DNA of 5,273 nt from Bacteriovoracaceae bacterium (lineage in GTDB: Bacteria > Bdellovibrionota > UBA1018). The stretch lies in NCBI GenBank assembly GCA_947475645.1, contig CANJNU010000096.1, forward strand, positions 1 through 5,273, read 5' to 3'. Position 1 is the stretch's first letter; each line of letters begins with the position of its first letter. The notes under the pieces were generated by a model that was not told the origin of the DNA, did no database searches, and saw only the letters and a program-made list of their open reading frames with translations. This document shows positions 1-5,273 of the stretch, piece after piece. The position numbers and the translations under genes are program-made.

Positions 1-1499
1 ACCTCGATAAGATTAAAGAGCGCGTGTTGGAATACCTTGCGGTTCGCAAACTCAAAGACCGAATGAAGGGACCTATTCTGTGCTTTGCAGGCCCCCCAGG
101 TGTCGGTAAAACTAGCTTGGGCAAATCGATTGCCCGTGCCTTGGGCCGCGAATTTGTGCGGATTTCCTTGGGCGGCGTGAAAGACGAAGCCGAGATTCGC
201 GGTCACCGTCGTACCTATGTGGGAGCATTACCTGGCCGAGTCATTCAAGGAATGAAACAAGCGGGTACGAATAATCCCGTCTTCGTTCTAGATGAAATCG
301 ACAAGCTCGGTAGCGACTTCCGGGGTGACCCCTCGGCAGCCCTTCTCGAGGTTCTCGATCCGGAACAGAACTATTCGTTTAGAGATCACTACCTGAACGT
401 ACCTTTTGATCTCACTAACGTGATGTTCATTACTACTTGTAACGATCTGTCCACCATTCCATCTGCACTTCGTGACCGTATGGAAGTGATTCAGTTGTCA
501 GGATACACGCAAGAAGAAAAGCAGTTTATAGCCAAGCGTTATCTAATCCCGAAACAAATCACTGAAAATGGAATCACACCTGAACAGATTGAATTCCAGC
601 CGGATGCGGTACACTCAGTGGTAGATGGCTATACTCGCGAAGCAGGTCTCCGTAATCTCGAGCGAATGGTCGCCACGATTTGCCGGAAAACAGCTCGCCT
701 GGTAGCCGAGGGAAAGAAGGAAAAGACATTGATCACAACTGATCAAGTCTACAAGTTCCTTGGACCTGCACCCTACACTCGTGAAGACGAACAGGATCGC
801 GACGAAATTGGAATCGCAACTGGATTGGCGTGGACATCTGTAGGAGGAGAGATCCTCTATGTAGAGACCACCACAATGAAGGGCAAAGGGGCAATCATTC
901 TCACCGGTCAGCTGGGTGATGTAATGAAGGAGTCTGGACATGCAGCACTCGGAATGATCCGATCGAGGGCTCATGAATTCGGAATTGACGAAGAAATCTT
1001 CGCCACTCGAGATATCCATATTCACTTTCCGCAGGGTGCTATTCCAAAAGATGGCCCCTCGGCAGGGATTACGATGGCCTCAGCCATGATCTCAACTCTC
1101 ACCGGAATTCCAATTCGGAAAGATGTAGCCATGACGGGTGAAATTACCCTTACCGGCAAAGTTCTACCGATCGGCGGACTGAAAGAGAAAGCCCTAGCCG
1201 CAATGAGACATGGTATTAAAATTGTGGTAATTCCGTATAAGAATAAGAAGGATCTCGAGGATATTCCGCAAGAGTTTAGAGATAAGCTGATCTTCATTCC
1301 AGTTAAGACGATCGACGAAGTACTGAATGTCGTTCTTACTGAGAAACTGGTTTCTCCCCTCAGCAAAGCGGCTGCAGGAGCAACCAGTGCGAAGGAGAGC
1401 CGAGAAACTCCAACGACTCACACTAAAGGAACCCGTAAGAAAATGGTTGCAGCAGCAGCCTCGGGTCCCCCTTCGGAAGTCGTTAAGAAAATAGCCTAA
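1..1499 (+). CDS. lon: ATP-dependent protease Lon, 5'-truncated by the window edge
   Basis: Lon is a cytosolic homohexameric AAA+ serine protease that unfolds and degrades damaged and regulatory proteins. The frame is open to the left edge. The GTG at 24 is not the start, because the preceding codons (LDKIKER, from base 3) continue the conserved block that reads ERxLEYLAV in Lon. The N-terminal substrate-binding domain therefore lies outside the window. Counting from base 24, I see Walker [10 protein letters not shown] (residues 23-31), Walker B VLDEID (D90/E91), sensor-1 Asn140, an arginine finger in DRMEV (R152) and sensor-2 in GLRNLER (R210). The protease domain has catalytic Ser346 in PKDGPSAG (bases 1059-1061) and Lys389 in GGLKEKA. 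Their 43-residue spacing matches E. coli S679/K722. All key residues are intact. After the conserved end (about residue 441) comes a 50-residue Ala/Lys/Thr-rich tail. A strong terminator follows 17 bases after the stop. Identification is secure. Confidence 0.98.
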   Translation, partial: LDKIKERVLEYLAVRKLKDRMKGPILCFAGPPGVGKTSLGKSIARALGREFVRISLGGVKDEAEIRGHRRTYVGALPGRVIQGMKQAGTNNPVFVLDEIDKLGSDFRGDPSAALLEVLDPEQNYSFRDHYLNVPFDLTNVMFITTCNDLSTIPSALRDRMEVIQLSGYTQEEKQFIAKRYLIPKQITENGITPEQIEFQPDAVHSVVDGYTREAGLRNLERMVATICRKTARLVAEGKKEKTLITTDQVYKFLGPAPYTREDEQDRDEIGIATGLAWTSVGGEILYVETTTMKGKGAIILTGQLGDVMKESGHAALGMIRSRAHEFGIDEEIFATRDIHIHFPQGAIPKDGPSAGITMASAMISTLTGIPIRKDVAMTGEITLTGKVLPIGGLKEKALAAMRHGIKIVVIPYKNKKDLEDIPQEFRDKLIFIPVKTIDEVLNVVLTEKLVSPLSKAAAGATSAKESRETPTTHTKGTRKKMVAAAASGPPSEVVKKIA

Positions 1500-1516
1500 C
1501 GATCTGCAAATTGGAC

Positions 1517-1547
1517 AAAACCCCGGGAGCCCATCTCCCGGGGTTTT
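1517..1547 (+). terminator. Strong Rho-independent terminator after lon
   Basis: The arms AAAACCCCGGGAG (1517-1529) and CTCCCGGGGTTTT (1535-1547) are perfect reverse complements around a five-base loop. The core is nine mostly G/C pairs, flanked by A4 upstream and T4 downstream. It begins 17 bases after the lon stop, so it most likely ends the lon transcript. The A/T flanks make it symmetrical, so it could act from either direction, but I see no opposing gene. It ends only eight bases before the next start codon. Confidence 0.92.
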
Positions 1548-1555
1548 ACTATTAT

Positions 1556-2638
1556 ATGAACTTCCTCGAAGCCTTCACTTGCCTTCTACTCATCGGATTC
1601 TCTGCAGTACTCTCTGCATCCGAGATCGCTCTGTTTAGCCTTTCACGTTTCCAGCTCCGTTCACTCAAAGAGCACTTCAGGCCAGCTTATCGGAAAATTA
1701 AAAAACTACTGGCCGACCCCGGCGGCGTTTTAGTAACGATTCTTGTTATCAACGAGATCATCAATATTTCGCTTACGTCACTCATTGCCGAAGCGGTAAG
1801 CCTTGCCCCTCAACCCGCATGGATTCAAAAACTTCCCCTTCCAGCGTGGCAGGTTCATTTTATATTGGGGGTTCTATTCAGCACACCCATCGTTCTCTTT
1901 CTCTGCGAAGTCACTCCCAAAGCCATGGGCGCGAAGGCAAATCGTCTCATTGCGCCCCTCACTGCTACCCCTCTTCTTTTCGTCTATCAGCTTCTCAGTC
2001 CCGTTCGTAGAGCACTGAAGGGATTGGTTCAACGCATTGGAAGGACACATTCATTGCCTTATGAACACGGGGGCGAGCCACAGGGGCAAGGCTCGGACCG
2101 GGAGACAAAGAAACTTTTAAAAGAGGCTGACTTCATTCAGATGCTCGAAGAAGGGCACCGTGAGGGAACCATTCAGCAGAACGAACTTGATCTCATCAAG
2201 AATGTCTTCGAACTCGACGACATTACGGTTGCTGATGTGTATACGCCATTCTCTCAAATGCAAACACTGAGCGATCAGACCAGTCTAAAAAGTGCACTTC
2301 ATTTTATTAAAACTCAGAAGCATTCACGCATTCCCATCGTAAGTCAAAGTGATCGTAGACGGGTCGTGGGCATTCTCTACACGAAAGATCTGTTACGGGG
2401 AAAACTCGATCCGAACATTCTGAGTTCTCCTGTAACAAGTCTAATGAGGCGTCCACTCTTCATTCCTCTTGCAATGCGGCTCAATACGCTCTTTAAAAAA
2501 TTCAAACAACAACGCATTCATATGGCTGTAATTCAGGGAAGTACCGGTGAGGCCGTGGGTATCGTAACCATGACCGACGTGCTCGATGCCCTTTTTGAAG
2601 AACTACTGACAGACGAAGAAGAGAATGGCTCCGTATGA
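1556..2638 (+). CDS. CNNM/DUF21-CBS membrane protein without the CorC/HlyC C-terminal domain
   Basis: This is a 360-residue integral membrane protein of the CNNM (DUF21) family, whose studied prokaryotic members (CorC type) transport or regulate Mg2+ as dimers. The DUF21 domain spans about residues 1-160, with hydrophobic segments near 5-27, 57-80, 100-118 and 131-150. It has the SASEIALFS motif (20-28), Asn66 and Asn70 in a VINEIIN stretch matching the family's N-x3-N ion-site helix, and CEVTPK (117-122). A cytosolic helix and a CBS pair follow (about 225-280 and 293-350). The protein ends at the last CBS helix, so the CorC/HlyC domain is absent. I chose ATG 1556 because the frame's upstream TTG (1511) would translate the lon terminator, and because family members start just before TM1. 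No good Shine-Dalgarno precedes it. It overlaps the next gene by ATGA. Family is confident; the transported ion is inferred. Confidence 0.9.
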   Translation: MNFLEAFTCLLLIGFSAVLSASEIALFSLSRFQLRSLKEHFRPAYRKIKKLLADPGGVLVTILVINEIINISLTSLIAEAVSLAPQPAWIQKLPLPAWQVHFILGVLFSTPIVLFLCEVTPKAMGAKANRLIAPLTATPLLFVYQLLSPVRRALKGLVQRIGRTHSLPYEHGGEPQGQGSDRETKKLLKEADFIQMLEEGHREGTIQQNELDLIKNVFELDDITVADVYTPFSQMQTLSDQTSLKSALHFIKTQKHSRIPIVSQSDRRRVVGILYTKDLLRGKLDPNILSSPVTSLMRRPLFIPLAMRLNTLFKKFKQQRIHMAVIQGSTGEAVGIVTMTDVLDALFEELLTDEEENGSV

Positions 2639-3933
2639 ATCCTTCCATTCAACTCATTCATTTATTCGTTTTTATTCCTCCTCTTCTTCTCGTCGAGGGA
2701 CTCTTTTCTGGATCAGAGATTGCATTACTCTCGGCTGACCGACTCATTTTGAGAAAGCAAGCTCGACAGGGATCGACCGGAGCCCGCTTGGCACTTGAAC
2801 TCGCTGATCATCCTGAGCGTGTTCTCTCTGTGACTTTGCTTTTAACTTGCCTTTGCGTGGTGGGCATCTCGTCTTTGGTGTCACTCTTCCTTCTGGAGAG
2901 AAACTCACAGCACTCAGAAGTCTACGCCGTATTGATTGCATCGCCGCTCGTGGTGATTTTCGGTGAACTGATTCCAAAAACTATCTTCCAACAGCACTCC
3001 AACCAATTTGCTCCCTGGATAGCTTATTCGGTTCACTGGACCTACTGGGCCTTCTATCCAATTACGCGCCTTCTCGCCTCATATACAGCACGAATCACTG
3101 GTTTCATTGGGCCCATCGAAGAACTGATTACCGGAAAGAAGCCCACCACTCGCGAGGAGCTCGAGAACCTCCTTACTTACGATCAGAAGGAATCAGAAAT
3201 TAAGGTCAGCGAGAAGAAGATGATTCGCAGTATTTTGGACTTTCGAGAAGCAGAAGCCAAACATGCAATGATTCCTCTCGTAAAGGTAGACGCCATCGAA
3301 GATTCCTCGACTGTGCGAGAGGCACTCGAACTCTTCGAGCGGCACCGTCACTCACGGATGCCAATCTTCAAGGACCGCATCGACAACATTGTTGGTGTAC
3401 TTGAAGCCGCCGACCTCTTCATGGCCTCGGACCTCAATCAGCCGATTCGACTCTATTTATCGCATGCGCACTACGTAGCCGAAACCCAAGCTCTGAGCGA
3501 TCTACTGCTAGAAATGCATCAAGATGACAACGAGATGGTGGTTGTAGTGGATGAACACGGTGGAGCCGTGGGAATTCTTACATTCGAGGACATCGTCGAG
3601 GAGATTGTTGGCGAGATTAGCGATGAATACGACACCGAGTCACTTCCCTATAAAACGATAGGCGAGCACAACTGGGTTATTCAAGCCAAGATGGAGATTC
3701 AGCAAATCAACGATCAGCTTCACTTGGGGCTACCTCAAGGGGAATACGAAACATTAAGCGGCTTTCTTTTACAGCAGTTCGGTAGAATTCCAGACGTACG
3801 CGACGAACTGTTCTTTACGACAGCCGGAGGTCATTTTAAATTCACAATTCGAAAAGCGACTCAACGCCATATTGAAATGGTTTCGATCGAACGTCTTGAG
3901 CCACCTTCAACGCCCAAAGATCATATCGAATAA
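2635..3933 (+). CDS. CNNM/CorC-type protein: DUF21, CBS pair, CorC/HlyC domain
   Basis: This 432-residue paralogue of the preceding protein has the full family architecture. A DUF21 membrane domain (about 1-165) has SGSEIALLS at 25-33, GELIPK at 110-115 and hydrophobic segments near 8-32, 62-87, 96-115 and 124-150. A CBS pair follows (about 213-265 and 273-330), including RHSRMPIF and the family hallmark VVDEHGG at 304-310. A CorC/HlyC domain (about 340-421) contains GEYETLSGFLLQQFGRIP. It should sit in the cytoplasmic membrane with the CBS and CorC parts in the cytosol. CBS pairs in this family bind ATP; CorC/HlyC shares a fold with FAD-binding regulatory domains. The TM2 helix reads VTLLLTCLCVVG, with no Asn where the neighbour has Asn66/Asn70. 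ATG 2635 overlaps the upstream stop (ATGA), with a weak purine-rich ribosome site (about 2617-2625), so translation is probably coupled. A pair acting together is inferred. Some annotations call such proteins hemolysins, which is not supported here. Confidence 0.93.
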   Translation: MNPSIQLIHLFVFIPPLLLVEGLFSGSEIALLSADRLILRKQARQGSTGARLALELADHPERVLSVTLLLTCLCVVGISSLVSLFLLERNSQHSEVYAVLIASPLVVIFGELIPKTIFQQHSNQFAPWIAYSVHWTYWAFYPITRLLASYTARITGFIGPIEELITGKKPTTREELENLLTYDQKESEIKVSEKKMIRSILDFREAEAKHAMIPLVKVDAIEDSSTVREALELFERHRHSRMPIFKDRIDNIVGVLEAADLFMASDLNQPIRLYLSHAHYVAETQALSDLLLEMHQDDNEMVVVVDEHGGAVGILTFEDIVEEIVGEISDEYDTESLPYKTIGEHNWVIQAKMEIQQINDQLHLGLPQGEYETLSGFLLQQFGRIPDVRDELFFTTAGGHFKFTIRKATQRHIEMVSIERLEPPSTPKDHIE

Positions 3934-4044
3934 AAAAAAGCGTCAAAAGCCTGGCTGTTGCTAGCTAAAAATGGGAAAGGTCTTTGCCTTTTCACATAAT
4001 ATTCCGCTAAACTGTGAGCAGGAAGGCCAAGGAATGGTCGCTTT
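3934..4044 (+). promoter_or_regulatory. Intergenic spacer with weak promoter candidate (TTGCCT / TAAACT)
   Basis: This 111-base gap separates the CNNM pair from the receiver gene. A -35-like TTGCCT (3984-3989) and a -10-like TAAACT (4008-4013), 18 bases apart, each match the sigma-70 consensus at four of six positions. They would start transcription near 4020, just ahead of the ribosome site. CATAAT (3995-4000) is a better -10 box but has no -35 at the right distance. I found no sigma-54 GG/GC pair and no convincing FliA-type motif. A new promoter here is likely from the layout, but its exact place is a guess. Confidence 0.3.
3973..3993 (+). terminator. Weak hairpin, possible poor terminator of the CNNM operon
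   Basis: GGAAAGG (3974-3980) can pair with CCTTTTC (3987-3993) using one G-T wobble, leaving a short loop. The 3' arm contains only a T4 run and no U-tract follows. It is far weaker than the hairpin at 1517-1547, and some read-through from the CNNM genes into the receiver gene is plausible. Confidence 0.25.
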
Positions 4045-4443
4045 ATGGCAAAGACTGTATTGATCGTCGATGATGTCGCATTCGTCCGAAAAACATTGGC
4101 TGAGATTCTAAAAGAAGGTCATTACCAGGTCGTAGGTGAGGCCTCTGACGGAACCGAAGCCATGGAGATGTACGCCAAACTTAGGCCCGACTTGGTAACG
4201 ATGGATATCGTAATGCCCAAGATGAGTGGACTTGAAGCCACTCGGAAACTTGTAAAAGCCGATAAAGATGCCCGCATCATCATTGTATCGGCCATGGGCC
4301 AGGAAAGCCTCGTTATGGAAGCGATCAATGCGGGAGCGAAAGATTTTCTCCTCAAACCCTTTAGCGCATCCGAAGTACTTAGAACTCTCGAACGCGCTTT
4401 GGTCGACGAAGCAACCATGATGACCCGAGGAGTTCACCGATGA
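4045..4443 (+). CDS. CheY-like single-domain response regulator
   Basis: This 132-residue protein is a stand-alone receiver domain (about residues 3-120) with no DNA-binding or enzymatic output domain, so it should act by phosphorylation-dependent protein binding, as CheY does at the flagellar motor. The acidic pocket is D9/D10 and phospho-acceptor D54 lies in TMDIVMP. S82 is in the VSAMGQ stretch, the switch aromatic is F101 and the conserved lysine is K104 in LLKPF. The SAMGQ and EAINAGAKDF stretches resemble the Thermotoga/Bacillus type of CheY, which works with CheC/CheX/FliY phosphatases, rather than the E. coli type, which works with CheZ. This fits the next gene. About 12 residues after the fold (DEATMMTRGVHR) are extra. 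ATG 4045 follows AAGGAA (4029-4034) with 10 bases between; the ATG at 4034 is out of frame. No histidine kinase is in the window. The process controlled (motility or other) is inferred. Confidence 0.95.
   Translation: MAKTVLIVDDVAFVRKTLAEILKEGHYQVVGEASDGTEAMEMYAKLRPDLVTMDIVMPKMSGLEATRKLVKADKDARIIIVSAMGQESLVMEAINAGAKDFLLKPFSASEVLRTLERALVDEATMMTRGVHR
4427..4432 (+). promoter_or_regulatory. Ribosome binding site of cheX inside the receiver gene
   Basis: GAGGAG lies seven bases before ATG 4440, near-ideal in sequence and spacing, within the last codons of the receiver gene. With the ATGA overlap it fixes the cheX start and suggests strong, coupled translation of the phosphatase with its substrate. 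Confidence 0.8.
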
Positions 4444-4898
4444 ATCTCATTCAGCAATTATTGGACTCACTTCCTAACAATTTTTCGTTCTATCACTTGG
4501 GTGATGTGGCTGTAGCAAGCGAGGATTCGCAGTCATTTTTAAGCTGGGAGACCGAGAAGCAGCACCTTCTTTCTAACGACCGGGCGGCTCTTTCGTATGC
4601 GCTCTCGGGCGAGGTTCAAGGCTGCGTATTGATTTTACTCGAATCGGGTCTAGACACCTCGACTTATGCCGAGATGGGAAATATTGTAGTGAGTCGTTTA
4701 GTCGAGAGTCTCGAGACGAATCACTTCCTTCAGGTCAATATCAGCGCGCCTCGAACGATCGCCGGACGCCGGCTGCAAGAGCATCTCGAGAAGAATCCTC
4801 CCGCTATTCGTGGAAAGGTTAAACACAGTCACAACGGCGAGACCATTCATCTGAGAGTATTCGTAACTTTAGTGTCGCAGGGTGCAGGTCATGCTTAA
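4440..4898 (+). CDS. cheX: CheX-type CheY-phosphate phosphatase
   Basis: This 152-residue soluble protein belongs to the CheC/CheX/FliY group, which dephosphorylates CheY-P. The diagnostic helix motif [D/S]-x3-E-x2-N is present as STYAEMGN, with S74, E78 and N81. In studied members the Glu and Asn insert into the receiver's active site, and the Asn positions the attacking water. Around it are the expected strands: SGEVQGCVLILLE (56-68) before the motif, and a closing strand IHLRVFVTLVS (136-146) near the C-terminus. Only one such motif is visible and the length is about that of CheX. CheC proteins are longer and usually have two motifs, so CheX fits best. It overlaps the receiver gene by ATGA and has a strong GAGGAG site. 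Its partner is very probably the upstream CheY-like protein. An unknown gene begins eight bases before its end. Overall similarity appears low outside the motif, so the call rests on motif, length and context. Confidence 0.8.
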   Translation: MNLIQQLLDSLPNNFSFYHLGDVAVASEDSQSFLSWETEKQHLLSNDRAALSYALSGEVQGCVLILLESGLDTSTYAEMGNIVVSRLVESLETNHFLQVNISAPRTIAGRRLQEHLEKNPPAIRGKVKHSHNGETIHLRVFVTLVSQGAGHA

Positions 4899-5273
4899 CG
4901 CCATGGGTAGTCTCGTTCGACATACACTCTTCGCAATCGCAATATTGATTGCCGGACAATGGGTTGAATGGGAAGGACACACGCTCTCTTCGCATGTGAA
5001 TCATGCTCTGCAGCATGCGATGAACTCAAATATCATGGATCGAATGAAGGACTGGTCGCGCCAGCTCACTCAGGATGCACAAGTAGGCGCCAGTAAGATC
5101 ATTCGAAAAGATCAGATTCAAAGCCGATCCTCAGCTCCCCATAACTCCAACACCCCTTTTTCATCCCCCCTCGTTCATTTCTTTTTCCACGCAACGCACT
5201 TTTTCTCTGAAACGCAAAATGGTTTCCCATTAAAAGTTCTGGGAATGATAAGTTTACAGCAACAAAGAAAAAA
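4891..5273 (+). CDS. Unknown protein with one N-terminal membrane segment, cut by the right edge
   Basis: From ATG 4891 this frame stays open for 127 codons to the end of the window, so its true length is unknown. I do not recognise it. The start overlaps the cheX stop (ATGCTTAA), and AGGG (4880-4883) lies seven bases upstream; ATG 4903 is an alternative without a clear ribosome site. Residues about 8-24 (VRHTLFAIAILIAGQW) form one membrane segment or an uncleaved signal anchor. A helical stretch follows with His at 30, 35, 38 and 42 (GHTLSSHVNHALQHAM), then a polar helix to about residue 75. The rest (about 80-127) is rich in Ser, Pro, Phe and His and looks less constrained. Tight linkage to cheX suggests a link to the same signalling system. 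The first 75 codons look like a real gene. Coding after about base 5130 is less certain, and the absence of a stop there could be chance. Confidence 0.6.
   Translation, partial: MLNAMGSLVRHTLFAIAILIAGQWVEWEGHTLSSHVNHALQHAMNSNIMDRMKDWSRQLTQDAQVGASKIIRKDQIQSRSSAPHNSNTPFSSPLVHFFFHATHFFSETQNGFPLKVLGMISLQQQRK

Noticed and set aside
24..26. GTG at 24 as a start of a short, protease-plus-ATPase-only Lon
   Set aside because: The codons just before it continue the conserved Lon sequence to the window edge, so the gene is simply cut off.
615..1421. Long open frames on the minus strand inside lon
   Set aside because: They lie opposite a strongly conserved, intact Lon frame, show no recognisable domain, and are explained by its codon use.
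1511..1555. Upstream TTG start giving a 15-residue longer first CNNM protein
   Set aside because: The added codons are the lon terminator hairpin, no ribosome site precedes the TTG, and ATG 1556 sits right before TM1 as in the family.
3966..3993. FliA (sigma-28) promoter ahead of the receiver gene, TAAA then GCC
   Set aside because: The downstream element reads GCCTTTTC instead of GCCGATAA; only three key bases fit.
4108..4437. Two overlapping minus-strand open frames across the receiver gene
   Set aside because: They mirror a complete, well-conserved receiver gene and have no features of their own.
5231..5251. TAAA ... GATAA pair near the right end as a FliA promoter
   Set aside because: The spacing is several bases too short and the GCC part is absent.

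Overview
The window is ordinary-looking bacterial chromosome of moderate GC (about half, judged by eye). It is densely packed, and every supported gene is on the + strand. I see no mobile element, CRISPR array, rRNA or tRNA. A Lon protease, a tandem pair of CNNM/CorC-type membrane proteins and a CheY/CheX pair suggest a motile Gram-negative bacterium. The receiver and Lon sequences feel closest to Bdellovibrionota or other former deltaproteobacteria, but this is recollection without a database search and should be held loosely.

Layout: (1) 1-1499 is the C-terminal part of ATP-dependent protease Lon, cut by the left edge. It carries the complete AAA+ core, the Ser-Lys protease domain and an extra low-complexity tail of about 50 residues. 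(2) 1517-1547 is a perfect 13-bp hairpin with flanking A/T tracts, a very good intrinsic terminator for lon. (3) 1556-3933 holds two CNNM (DUF21)/CBS membrane proteins overlapping by ATGA. The first lacks the C-terminal CorC/HlyC domain. The second has all the domains but lacks the conserved Asn residues of the transmembrane ion site. (4) 3934-4044 is a 111-base spacer with a weak hairpin and a weak promoter candidate. (5) 4045-4898 holds a single-domain CheY-like receiver and a CheX-type CheY-P phosphatase, again overlapping by ATGA. (6) From 4891 an open frame that overlaps the cheX end by 8 bases runs off the right edge. It encodes a protein with one N-terminal membrane segment that I do not recognise.

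The window reads as three transcription units: lon, closed by its own terminator; a two-gene CNNM operon, probably heteromeric and concerned with Mg2+ or other divalent cations; and a signalling operon in which a phosphorylatable receiver is made together with the enzyme expected to dephosphorylate it and a small membrane protein. The most interesting points are the complementary losses in the two CNNM paralogues, the lon terminator lying immediately before a start codon that lacks a Shine-Dalgarno sequence, and the unknown gene coupled to CheX. I found no clearly new system. These are modest leads.
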